DNA from: Methanothermococcus sp.
Lineage (GTDB): Archaea; AGJL01; Methanococci; Methanococcales; Methanococcaceae
DNA: 44,593 bases
NCBI RefSeq assembly: GCF_015523155.1
Contig: NZ_WAKW01000067.1
Coordinates: 1 to 44,593 of the forward strand
Direction: 5' to 3'
Shown here: positions 34,747 through 43,741 of the stretch, one piece after another
Position numbering within the stretch: position 1 is the stretch's first letter
How the letters are laid out: each line of letters opens with the position of its first letter
The notes under the pieces: model-generated
What the model was told of the DNA's origin: nothing
The model's input: the letters and a program-made list of their open reading frames with translations, nothing else
Database searches by the model: none
Translations under genes and position numbers: made by a program

Positions 34747-35925
34747 TTAAATAATTTCTTTAAAATATTTTAACAATGAAGGAGCTTTTTTTACCGCTTT
34801 AAATGCTATCTTTTTTACATCTACTTCTTCTAACTTTTCATCCATTGCATCAGCCAGTGCATTTAATTCATTTTCAGTTAATTTTTGAAGAACATTTTTA
34901 TATTTAAGTTCAGCCATTAAGATGTCATAATATTTTTCCTTCCATCTATTTTCATATTCAATTAATGCATCTTTGGAGTAATTATTATTTTTAATACTTT
35001 TTGCCGCCACTTCACCAGCCATGGAACCACAACTCATGGATAAATAGATTCCTCCACCGGATAAAGGGCTTATTTGCCCTGCGGCATCTCCAACAACCAT
35101 TATGTTATCATCCACAGTTTTTTCGATTGGTCCTCCAACCGGGGCTCCTCCACATTTAAATTCAATTGGGGTAGCATCTTTTAATCTTCCTTCCAATATA
35201 GGATGTTCTATAAATTCATTCAAATAATCAATTGCCTTTTTATTTTTGTCGATAACACCTAAACCAACATTTGCAGTATCTCCCTTAGGGAATATCCAAG
35301 CATATCCTTTTGGACATATATCCCCAAAATAGAATTCCATCATTTCATTATCGAGCAATTTAACATTTGTCATTTCATATTCTGCACAAGAACATACCTG
35401 AGTTGGAATCTTTTTAGACTTTAAACCTGCCATTTCAGCAACAGAACTTTCGACCCCATCTGCTGCTATAACAATTTTTGCTTTTACAGTGTATTCCTCT
35501 CCAAGATGGCTAATTATTACATCATATCCATCGCCGTTATGTTCCAAACCCACAACCCTACTTTTAACTGCCATTTTTGTCCCAGCTCTTGCACTTCTTA
35601 TTGCCAGATATTTATCAAATATCTTTCTCTCCACAACATGCCCATCAGTTTTTCCTCCTTTAACCTCTATTTTTTTACCATTTGGAGCTATTAAATATCC
35701 CCCTTTTATATGGTTTCTCACAAACTGCGGGTCGGGTATTATTCCAAAATCTTCCAATCTAGGAATTGCCTCTGCACACCTTACAGGCTCACCAATTTCC
35801 TGAGATTTTTCAATCAATAGTGTTTTTGCTCCATTTTTAGATGCATAATATGAAGCCATACTTCCTCCGGGCCCTGCACCAACTACAACCACATCATAAT
35901 TAGCATTATTTATTAACTCTCTCAT
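34747..35925 (-). CDS. Digeranylgeranylglycerophospholipid reductase
   Basis: A 392-residue FAD enzyme of the geranylgeranyl reductase family that saturates the isoprenoid chains of archaeal lipids. FAD motifs are [18 protein letters not shown] (about residues 13-30), the RCAEAIP stretch, [16 protein letters not shown] near 205, and [20 protein letters not shown] near 285. Translation is coupled to a small ferredoxin gene upstream: GGAGG lies inside the ferredoxin's last codons, one base separates stop and ATG. This fits the known need of such reductases for ferredoxin. Confidence 0.94.
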   Translation of the reverse strand: MRELINNANYDVVVVGAGPGGSMASYYASKNGAKTLLIEKSQEIGEPVRCAEAIPRLEDFGIIPDPQFVRNHIKGGYLIAPNGKKIEVKGGKTDGHVVERKIFDKYLAIRSARAGTKMAVKSRVVGLEHNGDGYDVIISHLGEEYTVKAKIVIAADGVESSVAEMAGLKSKKIPTQVCSCAEYEMTNVKLLDNEMMEFYFGDICPKGYAWIFPKGDTANVGLGVIDKNKKAIDYLNEFIEHPILEGRLKDATPIEFKCGGAPVGGPIEKTVDDNIMVVGDAAGQISPLSGGGIYLSMSCGSMAGEVAAKSIKNNNYSKDALIEYENRWKEKYYDILMAELKYKNVLQKLTENELNALADAMDEKLEEVDVKKIAFKAVKKAPSLLKYFKEII

Positions 35926-35926
35926 A

Positions 35927-36091
35927 CTATTCCTCCAATGCGTTTAATGGACATACCATCATACATGATTTACAATCATTACATTTTTCAGTATCTATAA
36001 CAATTATATTTTCTACCAACTCTATTGCAAGCTTATTGCATACTCCTACACAGGCTCCACAATACCCACATTTTTCATGATTCACTTTCAT
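35927..36091 (-). CDS. Small 2x[4Fe-4S] ferredoxin
   Basis: A 54-residue protein with two cluster motifs, C8-x2-C11-x2-C14-x3-C18 and C37-x2-C40-x2-C43-x3-C47-P. The first motif is followed by Asn rather than Pro. GTGATAGTT precedes its ATG. Its TAG ends one base before the ATG of the geranylgeranyl reductase. In Methanosarcina a ferredoxin next to the reductase is the known electron donor for full lipid saturation, so the same role is likely here. Confidence 0.9.
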   Translation of the reverse strand: MKVNHEKCGYCGACVGVCNKLAIELVENIIVIDTEKCNDCKSCMMVCPLNALEE

Positions 36092-36177
36092 AACTATCAC
36101 TTTATAATTTAGGATAAAATAGATTATACTTTTAAATTATTTATAGGTATATTTTTTTATAAAATATTTTTTATATC

Positions 36178-36843
36178 TTATTTTATATTATAATAATTTC
36201 TATTACTTAGCAATCTTGGAACCATAGCCATTAACACTGCATTTTCACATAAATTTAGTCGGTTAATACCGCCATTGGTTAAATAACCTATTATTCCTTC
36301 TTTCTTCCCTATATTTTTTATATTATATATTTTTTCAGCTACGACCCCACATTCTTCTCCATGTTTCATTTCTTTGACTAGCTCCACTGGCACTTGAAAT
36401 CCCTGAGAGGTTCCAATAGTATAATTCAATCCATCAAAAACGGCACAAACATGAACATCTAAATATTTTCCGCCGATTTCAACAAGACCTGCCTCTATAC
36501 CAATTCCATACAGAGAAGATTTAGCTTCAAATGCATATTTTGCCCTATTTATGGCTCCTTTGGCTGTCTCATCAAATCCTATTGGCTGTTTTGATACTCC
36601 GCTATCGGCATCAACCTCCACCACAAGAACGCTTCCTATTGTTTTTTCCATTGCCAATTCAACAGCCTTAACTTTAATAGGATTTTTACTTCCAACAGAA
36701 ACCACCCTTAATTTATGACCTGCTGGACCTCCTCTTAACAATCTTGCTTTTTCGATGCATTTCTCACTACCACATAAAAATCTTCCAAAAAGATATGTTT
36801 TTGCAGGAGCTCCGCATATCTCACATTTTTTATTTTCGAACAT
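36178..36843 (-). CDS. Inosine/xanthosine triphosphatase (YjjX/DUF84) with zinc ribbon
   Basis: A 221-residue protein. The first 30 residues form a zinc-ribbon-like module (CEICGAP and CGSEKC). The main domain begins LRVVSVGSKNPIKVKAVELAM, contains SGVSKQPIGFDETAKGAINRA and YGIGIEAGLVE, and ends LCENAVLMAMVPRL. This is the YjjX/DUF84 fold that hydrolyses ITP/XTP to prevent their incorporation into nucleic acids. The added zinc ribbon is not part of bacterial YjjX. The ATG follows GTGATAATA; an in-frame GTG three codons up is that ribosome site. RNase P Rpp30 lies upstream. Confidence 0.85.
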   Translation of the reverse strand: MFENKKCEICGAPAKTYLFGRFLCGSEKCIEKARLLRGGPAGHKLRVVSVGSKNPIKVKAVELAMEKTIGSVLVVEVDADSGVSKQPIGFDETAKGAINRAKYAFEAKSSLYGIGIEAGLVEIGGKYLDVHVCAVFDGLNYTIGTSQGFQVPVELVKEMKHGEECGVVAEKIYNIKNIGKKEGIIGYLTNGGINRLNLCENAVLMAMVPRLLSNRNYYNIK

Positions 36844-36886
36844 TATTATCACTTACTTAATTCATTTATTTTAATTTTTATTTTAT

Positions 36887-37597
36887 CTATTCAATTTTAT
36901 CATCAACTACTTCCACACCATATCTTATTACATTATTTTTTCTTAAATATGTTCTATATTCTGCAATCTTATAGGGCATCTCTATTATACTTTTTGAATA
37001 ATTAGTATCCATTGTAAGAGTGTTTAAAAAACTTCTTAAATCGTTTGGTGATTTTATATCGTATATGTTCTCTGCACCGCTTGAAATTATAACAGGAGTA
37101 TCGTATTTTTTTGCAATAAATAAATTTCTTCTAAATACCCATATTATCCTTGCCCTTTCATAGTATTTCTTTTCCAATAAACTCTTAAAATTCAGTTCAA
37201 TTGCTATCCTATGTGAGCTCCCCAACCTTGCAAGAACATGGTCAATACCATTGTCTTTTCTGTTTAACTCAGGTGTGGATAAAACATCGACATCATGCAT
37301 TTCCAATGCCTTTCTACTAATTTTTATAACCCCACCTTCCACAAGTATAATATCAACTTTATTTCTGTATTTTTTAACAAGTTTTGGTAATTCTTTTGAA
37401 GATTTTGATAATATTTTTATTCCAGAATATATTTTCAAACCGTGTTTTTCACCATATTCTTTAACACATTCTAATTTTTCATTATCATATCCATCATGAT
37501 GTTGAACAGCAACTGAACCATACCATCCCAATTCTTTGAGTAATTTAATACCTTCTTCATCAAATATATGATTGATATCTACGGGTTTAGTTATCAT
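36887..37597 (-). CDS. rnp3: RNase P protein component 3 (Rpp30)
   Basis: A 236-residue TIM-barrel/PHP-like protein subunit of archaeal RNase P, which with Pop5 activates the RNA for tRNA 5' processing. Landmarks are the N-terminal GWYGSVAVQHHDGYD, KVDIILVEGGVIKISRKALE, DVLSTPELNRKDNGIDHVLAR, AIELNFKSLL, and VIISSGAENIYDIKSPNDL. Metal-binding histidines of PHP enzymes are lacking, as usual for Rpp30. AGAGGATATT lies before the ATG. It is upstream of the YjjX gene on the same strand. Confidence 0.93.
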   Translation of the reverse strand: MITKPVDINHIFDEEGIKLLKELGWYGSVAVQHHDGYDNEKLECVKEYGEKHGLKIYSGIKILSKSSKELPKLVKKYRNKVDIILVEGGVIKISRKALEMHDVDVLSTPELNRKDNGIDHVLARLGSSHRIAIELNFKSLLEKKYYERARIIWVFRRNLFIAKKYDTPVIISSGAENIYDIKSPNDLRSFLNTLTMDTNYSKSIIEMPYKIAEYRTYLRKNNVIRYGVEVVDDKIE

Positions 37598-37688
37598 AAT
37601 ATCCTCTTTAAATTTAAATTAAAAAATAAAAAATTAAGAAATAAAAGAATATATAATTATATACATTTAAAATTAGCATAAATAATAC

Positions 37689-37988
37689 TTAATACTTCAT
37701 TCTATCCTGAGGGGTTCTTACCTCCTCAATTATTCTTTTTCCTGCGGCAACTTCATCAATACTATGTATTACACCATTCATAGATTCGATTATCTCCTTT
37801 ATAGGCTCATACTGTAAATCCATCCCTTCAATGGTAATTTTAATATTTTCTGTGGATTTATCTATTTCATAAACTGTAATATTTACACCATCCACATAAT
37901 CCAACGCACACAATTTTACCGCTAAATCTGTTAATTTGGGCTCATGTGTTTTTAAAACATCCAACACTATTCTCCTTAGTCCTGGCAA
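37689..37988 (-). CDS. DUF211 protein
   Basis: A 99-residue alpha/beta protein of the archaeal DUF211 family (LRRIVLDVLKTHEPKLTDLAVKLC at the start, IHSIDEVAAGKRIIEEVRTPQDR at the end). Ferredoxin-fold-like oligomers are known from structural work; the biological role is unknown. The start is TTG, supported by GGAGGAGTAGAAA. It has its own upstream region of 138 bases shared with nothing else obvious, and may be co-transcribed with rnp3 90 bases downstream. Confidence 0.85.
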   Translation of the reverse strand: MPGLRRIVLDVLKTHEPKLTDLAVKLCALDYVDGVNITVYEIDKSTENIKITIEGMDLQYEPIKEIIESMNGVIHSIDEVAAGKRIIEEVRTPQDRMKY

Positions 37989-38126
37989 TTTCTACTCCTC
38001 CGATTTAATTATATATTATTTTTACTAATAAAATATTTAATTTGGTATATATAGTTAATGTAGGATATAAATTAATAATATACTCCATGGAAATCTATAT
38101 CCCGCATAATAGTAAATACTATATAT

Positions 38127-40748
38127 TTAACCATCTTTTAACATTCCAATTTTAGCAAGCAGTGCACTAAGCTGTATTCTTTCATTTGCTCCTTCAACGA
38201 TTCTAAAATCACATTCCCCAATTGCTTCAACGAGAGATACTTTTTTTCTTTCTTCAATGTCTAAATTAGGAATCTCCCTAAACATCTGTAATAGGATATC
38301 TTCTCCACTCATTCCCCAATCTACCATTAAATTATATAGAAGCTCCCTTGCCTCAATGAATTTGTTATTCAGTGCGAGCTCTACCATTTTTATAATCTCG
38401 TCTGGTCGTGCCTTTGATGACACCTTATAAACTACCTCATCATCGATATTTTTTGAAACTGTTGCAGCAGTTTGCAATACATTTATAGCCTTCCTTAAAT
38501 CCCCTTCTGATACATAGATTATTGCATCGATGCCACTTTCATCGATAGTAATTTCCTCTTTTTCTGCGATTTCTTTAAGTTTTTTTATAATATCTTCCCG
38601 TTTCAATGGTGAAAACCTAAATATAGCACATCTTGATTGTATCGGAGGAATAATACGGCTTGGATAGTTGCAACTAAGGATAAATCGGCATATATCCGAA
38701 TATTTCTCCATAGTCCTTCTTAATGCATTCTGAGCATCGCTTGTAAGAGCATCGCTTTCATCCAAGAATATTATCTTAAATGGTGCATCTCCAATTGGCT
38801 TTGTTCGTGCAAAATCTTTTACTTTTGTTCTTATTACATCTATACCTCTTTCATCCGAACTGTTTAATTCCAAAAAATTGTCCCTCCAACTTTCACCATA
38901 TAAATCCCTTGCAAGACATAATGCCGCAGTTGTATTGTGTAATACAGTTGGTAAGTTTCCACCTATAAAGTTATGGTATTTTGGCACATGCAAATCATAT
39001 ATTGTAAAATCCCCTTCTAATGTTTTTATGTCAGTGATTTCATCCCAATATATCTCGTTGGTTGTTAAGAACAACACATAAGCAATAGCATCTATTAATT
39101 TTTCATCATTTAATATTTCACCTATTATTTTGAGCTCAGCGGTTCTTATTTCCTCCAATTTATTAATATCACAGGTGTTTCCTTCAAGATATAATCGAAC
39201 ACTTGAATTCCATGTGCCCATAATTCTTCCGAGCTCCGCATAAGTAGTATAATGTTTAGCAAAATATTTCATTGCCTCAACAGTATCTTCAATATTTATA
39301 TTAAGACATTTGGCAATTTTAAGATAGTTTTTTAAACTTGGTTTTCTTTTTCCTTTGATGTATTCTAAAATTCTGTCGCTTCTTATTCCTGTTTTTTCGG
39401 ATATTTCTTTTCTTCTCTTTGCAACCTCATTCCAATCAATTAATATGGATTTATCTATTAACTTTTTAAGAGTTTTTATTTCCTCTAATTTATAATAAAC
39501 TTTTTTAGATATTTCAAAACTTGTTTTTTTAGTTTTGGCGTATCCCCATCTTTTTTTATCATCAGAGAATTGTATTTTTAACCTATCTGCAATATATCTT
39601 ATTTTTGATTTATCAATTGCAATTACATCAAGGTTTGGATTTTCGTTTTTTAATAATTCTTTTGCTTTATTATATTTTTTATCTTGATTAAACCCTATTT
39701 CTTCCAAAAATTTTCTAATATTGGATGAATTAGATATTACAACATAATAATAATCCTTCCCATGTTTTTTATTATGTCTTGTTTTTAATTTTGAAATTAT
39801 TCCATATTTCGCAAGTGCATAGCATAAATCCTCAGCCATGTTTTTACTTGCCGTGGATAATACGATGGAGCTATGCTCTACGCCTGCATCACAGTCAAAA
39901 TACGCCTTTATGAAATATTTTAAAGATGGACTGTTTAACACATAATTTGGTATTTTTATTTTATGGGACTTTTTTCCTCTAAAATTATCAATTATTTTAA
40001 CTGCTTTTTTTGAATTTACATATATATCTGGAGTTCTATCTTTATGGAGTCTCTCTTTTATTTTTGCATCATCGAACAGTTTTTCGGTGAGCTCTGCAAA
40101 TCTTTTTCTAAGGTTTTCGTCATTGTTTGTAAAGGTAATTGTATTGCAGTTTTTATCGGCATGCCCATCGCCCATGAAGTAGCCAAGCCATTCCGATAAC
40201 ATATTTTCATATTTATGTTCATCGGTTGAATTATCTAAATTATCTTCATTGAGTGGAATATACCTTGAAGTTGCCAGCTTATCTCCACTTTTCAAATTCT
40301 CAGCTTTTTCCCATTTTATAGTTCCATCTTCTTTGTTTATTAAAAGTGGATGGTATGGCGTTACTTTTAGTTCTCGTCCATATCTAGTTTTTATTCTTAT
40401 TATCTTGTCAGTTTTATCTTTATAAACATACTGCACATCGAATTTTTTAATTTTCCCATCTTCATCGATACCTAGAACATTTAAATTATTTGGATTACTT
40501 ACAAGCGTAGCTCCAAATTTTCCATTGCTTATTTTTTCTACAACATCCCCTAAATTCTCGATTTTATCGTTTATAATTACTTTTGTATCTCCCGTTAAGC
40601 ACTTGCCAACGCCGGGCGGACCGCTAAATAACATGTGCGGCATGGATTTCTTTTTTACATAGTTTTTAAGCCGTTTTATGATTTCATCATGTCCTGTAAT
40701 TTCATCCAATGTTTTTGGACGGTATTTCTCCACCCATGGTTTTTCCAT
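38127..40748 (-). CDS. rfcS: Replication factor C small subunit with intein in the P-loop
   Basis: An 873-residue precursor. Exteins of 49 and 268 residues join to a 317-residue clamp-loader ATPase, the normal RfcS length. The N-extein ends at FSGPPGVGK, and the C-extein begins TTAALCLARDLYGE, so the intein splits the Walker A motif between Lys and Thr. Walker B is IIFLDESDA, the SRC motif is IQSRCAIFRF, and sensor SCNYPSRI is intact. The protein opens the PCNA ring at primer ends, working with RfcL, which is not in the window. Without splicing the ATPase would be dead. GGTGAAAAT precedes the ATG. Confidence 0.96.
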   Translation of the reverse strand: MEKPWVEKYRPKTLDEITGHDEIIKRLKNYVKKKSMPHMLFSGPPGVGKCLTGDTKVIINDKIENLGDVVEKISNGKFGATLVSNPNNLNVLGIDEDGKIKKFDVQYVYKDKTDKIIRIKTRYGRELKVTPYHPLLINKEDGTIKWEKAENLKSGDKLATSRYIPLNEDNLDNSTDEHKYENMLSEWLGYFMGDGHADKNCNTITFTNNDENLRKRFAELTEKLFDDAKIKERLHKDRTPDIYVNSKKAVKIIDNFRGKKSHKIKIPNYVLNSPSLKYFIKAYFDCDAGVEHSSIVLSTASKNMAEDLCYALAKYGIISKLKTRHNKKHGKDYYYVVISNSSNIRKFLEEIGFNQDKKYNKAKELLKNENPNLDVIAIDKSKIRYIADRLKIQFSDDKKRWGYAKTKKTSFEISKKVYYKLEEIKTLKKLIDKSILIDWNEVAKRRKEISEKTGIRSDRILEYIKGKRKPSLKNYLKIAKCLNINIEDTVEAMKYFAKHYTTYAELGRIMGTWNSSVRLYLEGNTCDINKLEEIRTAELKIIGEILNDEKLIDAIAYVLFLTTNEIYWDEITDIKTLEGDFTIYDLHVPKYHNFIGGNLPTVLHNTTAALCLARDLYGESWRDNFLELNSSDERGIDVIRTKVKDFARTKPIGDAPFKIIFLDESDALTSDAQNALRRTMEKYSDICRFILSCNYPSRIIPPIQSRCAIFRFSPLKREDIIKKLKEIAEKEEITIDESGIDAIIYVSEGDLRKAINVLQTAATVSKNIDDEVVYKVSSKARPDEIIKMVELALNNKFIEARELLYNLMVDWGMSGEDILLQMFREIPNLDIEERKKVSLVEAIGECDFRIVEGANERIQLSALLAKIGMLKDG
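38934..40601 (-). mobile_element. RfcS intein with LAGLIDADG endonuclease
   Basis: A 556-residue intein spans Cys50 to Asn605 of the precursor. It begins CLTGDTKVI (block A), with VTPYHPLLI as block B. It ends with a VPKYHNFIGG stretch (block F) and VLHN before the +1 Thr (block G, His-Asn). A dodecapeptide endonuclease is present: LGYFMGDGHAD (block C) and IKAYFDCDAGVEH (block E), both with acidic residues retained, so it may be active. A helix-turn-helix-like part (RRKEISEKTGIRSDRILEYI) follows. It occupies the P-loop insertion site; the related M. jannaschii gene has three inteins, so the other two sites are empty here. Confidence 0.93.
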
Positions 40749-40840
40749 ATTTTCACCAGATGGTTATTGATAGCATATATTAATATGATTTATAATTAAT
40801 AATTAATTTTTCATTATTGTTATTAATTATATTTCATTTA

Positions 40841-41986
40841 TTATTTAAATGCGTAATTTAAAACTTCACCAAATCTTGATTTTACAACAGTTCTTTTTCC
40901 CAAAACCTTTGCATGAGCATCCAATTCAATAATACCATAATTATAAACATCCTTTATTGGATGGTATAATCTTGGACCATCGCTTATTCCAATGGTTATT
41001 ATATTTTTATTTATTTCCTTCAACTCTTCAATAGGAAGTGCATGGGGGACTCCCGAAACTACAACAATATCGGGATTAATTTCCTTTAAGATATCCACAG
41101 CTTTTCTTCCAGTAACTGGATATTCATCCAATCCACCCGTGATATAGTCAATAGTTATGTTATTTTTTGAATATTCGTCCAATATATTCTCTGCATCTTT
41201 TCTGACCTTTTCAAATCCTATGTTTTTATCTAAATTGGCTATATTCACTATATCTATATTTTTGTTTTTATTCTTATTTTTAATATTATTTTTAATTTTA
41301 TTAATCTCAATCAGTGGATGAGCGAATAAATATGCAGTTTCCTTTTTTGCATTTAAAACGCAGGCAATTTTTAAATCTTTATCCATAGTTTTCAAACCTT
41401 TTAACAGATTTACCACTTCTTCTAAATCATCTTCATAAGTTGGTTTTAAGTATTTATTTTTAGCCATGCCTCTGGTTTTTTCAATCTCCGTGGCTTTTAT
41501 AAGCATTTTTTTCTGCCTATTAAATTCTTTTTCATTGATTATCCCCAAACTCAAACAGCTCTCCATAGTTTTAATAGCACCGAGGGTATTGTCATTCATT
41601 CCGCTATGCACTTCAACTGGAATAATCACAACATCATCGCAATCGTGATAATCATCAACTGGGGCATATAAATCCTCTCCAATTATCATGCTCGGACATG
41701 TTCCAACGATGCCTATAATATATTTATTTTTCTTCTCTTTATTTTTTTTTAAGTAATCTATTACCTCCCTTACTGTATTGTTTAATTTTTTCTGAGCTCC
41801 AAATATAAAATCATTCTCATCCATTGCTGTGGTGAAAACTCTGATTCCATCTAATTCTAAAAGTCTTGCAGTTCTAAAACAACAGCCACTTGGTCCATGC
41901 ATAATTATAGCATCAACTCCAACATCCCTCAATTGATACATAGCTGCTGCTATTGAAGAGGGTCTTGGGTGCATTATCGTTACCAT
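40841..41986 (-). CDS. cfbD: Ni-sirohydrochlorin a,c-diamide reductive cyclase catalytic subunit (CfbD/NflD)
   Basis: A 381-residue nitrogenase-like protein. It begins HPRPSSIAAAMYQLRDV with HGPSGCCFRTARLLELDG and VGTCPSMIIGEDL carrying the conserved cysteines for a 4Fe-4S cluster. It lacks the FeMo-cofactor ligands and length of NifD. CfbD with CfbC reduces and cyclises the nickel-sirohydrochlorin diamide in coenzyme F430 synthesis, required for methyl-coenzyme M reductase. AAGGTAATAAT precedes the ATG; a second ATG four codons in is possible. It follows argC by 37 bases on the minus strand. A Lys/Asn-rich stretch (about 230-250) is lineage-specific. Confidence 0.92.
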   Translation of the reverse strand: MVTIMHPRPSSIAAAMYQLRDVGVDAIIMHGPSGCCFRTARLLELDGIRVFTTAMDENDFIFGAQKKLNNTVREVIDYLKKNKEKKNKYIIGIVGTCPSMIIGEDLYAPVDDYHDCDDVVIIPVEVHSGMNDNTLGAIKTMESCLSLGIINEKEFNRQKKMLIKATEIEKTRGMAKNKYLKPTYEDDLEEVVNLLKGLKTMDKDLKIACVLNAKKETAYLFAHPLIEINKIKNNIKNKNKNKNIDIVNIANLDKNIGFEKVRKDAENILDEYSKNNITIDYITGGLDEYPVTGRKAVDILKEINPDIVVVSGVPHALPIEELKEINKNIITIGISDGPRLYHPIKDVYNYGIIELDAHAKVLGKRTVVKSRFGEVLNYAFK

Positions 41987-42023
41987 ATTATTACCTTATC
42001 CTTATTTATTAATTATAATTAAG

Positions 42024-43052
42024 TTATGGTTTTAAACCACCACATAATAGTGATTCTGTTTCGTTGAATCCCGCCATTAGATTCATATTATGTATTGCCT
42101 GACCACTTGCTCCTTTTACAAGGTTGTCTATTGCAGAAACTACAACAAGTCGTCCGTGCCTATCCACCTCAAATCCTCCAATGTCGCAGAAGTTTGAACC
42201 TCTAACTCCTGTTAGTGTAGGAACTTCTTCATCAAATATTCTTACAAATGGTTCATTTTTGTAGAATTTTTCATAAATATCGATTATCTGTCCCCTATCA
42301 ACATTTTCTTTTAAAAATGTATGGGTGGTTGTTAATATCCCCCTAGTAATTGGCACAAGATGGGGCGTAAATGACAGTTTTATGTTTTTGTTGGTTAATT
42401 TTTCCAGTTCTTTTTCTATCTCCGGGCTGTGTCTATGGGTTGTGAGTTTGTAGGGGTTTATATTCTCATTCACATTTGGAAAATGAGTGGTTTCTGATGG
42501 ATTAACACCTGCACCACTAACACCAGTTTTTGAATCAACAATTATTCTATCTTCTACAATACCCTCTTTTACAAGGGGTGCCAATGCCAAAATCGAACCT
42601 GTTGGGAAGCATCCTGGGTTTGCCACAAGATTTGCTTTTTTAATTTCTTCCCTGTGGAGCTCAGGTAGTCCATATACTGCATCAAGTTTTCCCGTATGTT
42701 CTAAATTATACCACTCCTCGTATGTGCCAATATCTTCAAATCTGTAATCTCCACTTAAATCAATAATCTTCATGCCTTTTTCATACAATTTAGGCACTAT
42801 TTTCATTGAAGCACCGTGTGGTGTTGCACAAAATACAAAATCAGAATCAATATCTTCAGGAGAGATATTCTTAAATGTTATATTATCAAGGTTTTTGATA
42901 CCTTTCAAATTTGGATGTATTTTTGTTATTTTTACACCATCCATTTTTCGTGAAGTGATATATTTTATTTCAACTTCTGGATGATTTGAAAGTATTCTTA
43001 ATAATTCGCTCCCTGTGTATCCTGTTCCACCAATTATTGAAACTGTTATCAT
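42024..43052 (-). CDS. argC: N-acetyl-gamma-glutamyl-phosphate reductase
   Basis: A 342-residue NADPH-dependent enzyme of arginine synthesis. The Rossmann motif is [14 protein letters not shown] (about residues 6-19). The active-site cysteine is in [11 protein letters not shown] (about residue 148), and SKTGVSGAG and [11 protein letters not shown] also match. The start ATG overlaps the DUF434 stop by four bases (ATGA), with GGTGATTAC inside the DUF434 gene, so translation is coupled. It sits in a minus-strand run polyferredoxin, DUF434, argC, cfbD. Confidence 0.97.
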   Translation of the reverse strand: MITVSIIGGTGYTGSELLRILSNHPEVEIKYITSRKMDGVKITKIHPNLKGIKNLDNITFKNISPEDIDSDFVFCATPHGASMKIVPKLYEKGMKIIDLSGDYRFEDIGTYEEWYNLEHTGKLDAVYGLPELHREEIKKANLVANPGCFPTGSILALAPLVKEGIVEDRIIVDSKTGVSGAGVNPSETTHFPNVNENINPYKLTTHRHSPEIEKELEKLTNKNIKLSFTPHLVPITRGILTTTHTFLKENVDRGQIIDIYEKFYKNEPFVRIFDEEVPTLTGVRGSNFCDIGGFEVDRHGRLVVVSAIDNLVKGASGQAIHNMNLMAGFNETESLLCGGLKP

Positions 43053-43741
43053 GTAATCACCATGCTGTTTATTTTTTTGTCTTTTATTTCCCTTATTAAA
43101 TCAATTACATATTTAACTTTTTTATTTTTTATAATTATACTATCGGATGTTGCCACTACCTCTTTATTCATTAATATGTAATCACAGTTCTTTACACAAA
43201 AAACTTCACCATCTATATTATATTTCTCCATCAAGTTTCTTATTTTTTTGGAGAGCTCTCCACTTTTTGATACCTGGGCATCAAAATAAAATATTGGTTT
43301 TATATTATAATTTTTAAATAATTTCAACAACAAATTTATGGCTTTTTCAGTATTTGGGTTAATTTTATAATTTCCATAAACTCCCATAAAATCCCTATAA
43401 ATCCCATCATCGCATAAAACAATATTATTTTTTAAAAATGCCTCGATTCCAATTAATACATTATATCCATCAATATTCAGTTCCTTATTTGATAATTCCC
43501 CAATATCCACTAACTTATTTTTTACAGTTTTTATTTCCTCATCAGTATGGGTCGTTCTAATGATTTTTAGCCTATCTTCTTTTGGAATTTTATAATGATT
43601 ACAGACGACATTTAAAGCATAATCCTTTTTATATCCTCTGTTTATTAAATATCTAAAATCCTTTTTAGCATCGTTTATTTTTATGCTAATTTCTCTATTT
43701 AGTTTAGCATCCATTTTTTCGTTTATTTCTTTATGGGGCAT
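43049..43741 (-). CDS. DUF434/DUF5616 protein
   Basis: A 230-residue protein. The N-terminal helical part has [26 protein letters not shown], the DUF434 signature as I recall it. The second half (from about residue 90) reads [46 protein letters not shown] and [11 protein letters not shown], a PIN/NYN-like alternation with conserved acidic residues at strand ends. I infer a nuclease-type fold but no activity is proven. It overlaps the polyferredoxin gene by 19 bases upstream and argC by four bases downstream. Confidence 0.75.
   Translation of the reverse strand: MPHKEINEKMDAKLNREISIKINDAKKDFRYLINRGYKKDYALNVVCNHYKIPKEDRLKIIRTTHTDEEIKTVKNKLVDIGELSNKELNIDGYNVLIGIEAFLKNNIVLCDDGIYRDFMGVYGNYKINPNTEKAINLLLKLFKNYNIKPIFYFDAQVSKSGELSKKIRNLMEKYNIDGEVFCVKNCDYILMNKEVVATSDSIIIKNKKVKYVIDLIREIKDKKINSMVIT

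Noticed and set aside
40841-41986. Nitrogenase component NifD
   Set aside because: The nitrogenase-like fold is there, but the protein is too short and lacks cofactor-ligand motifs. There are no nif genes around it. CfbD of F430 synthesis fits better.
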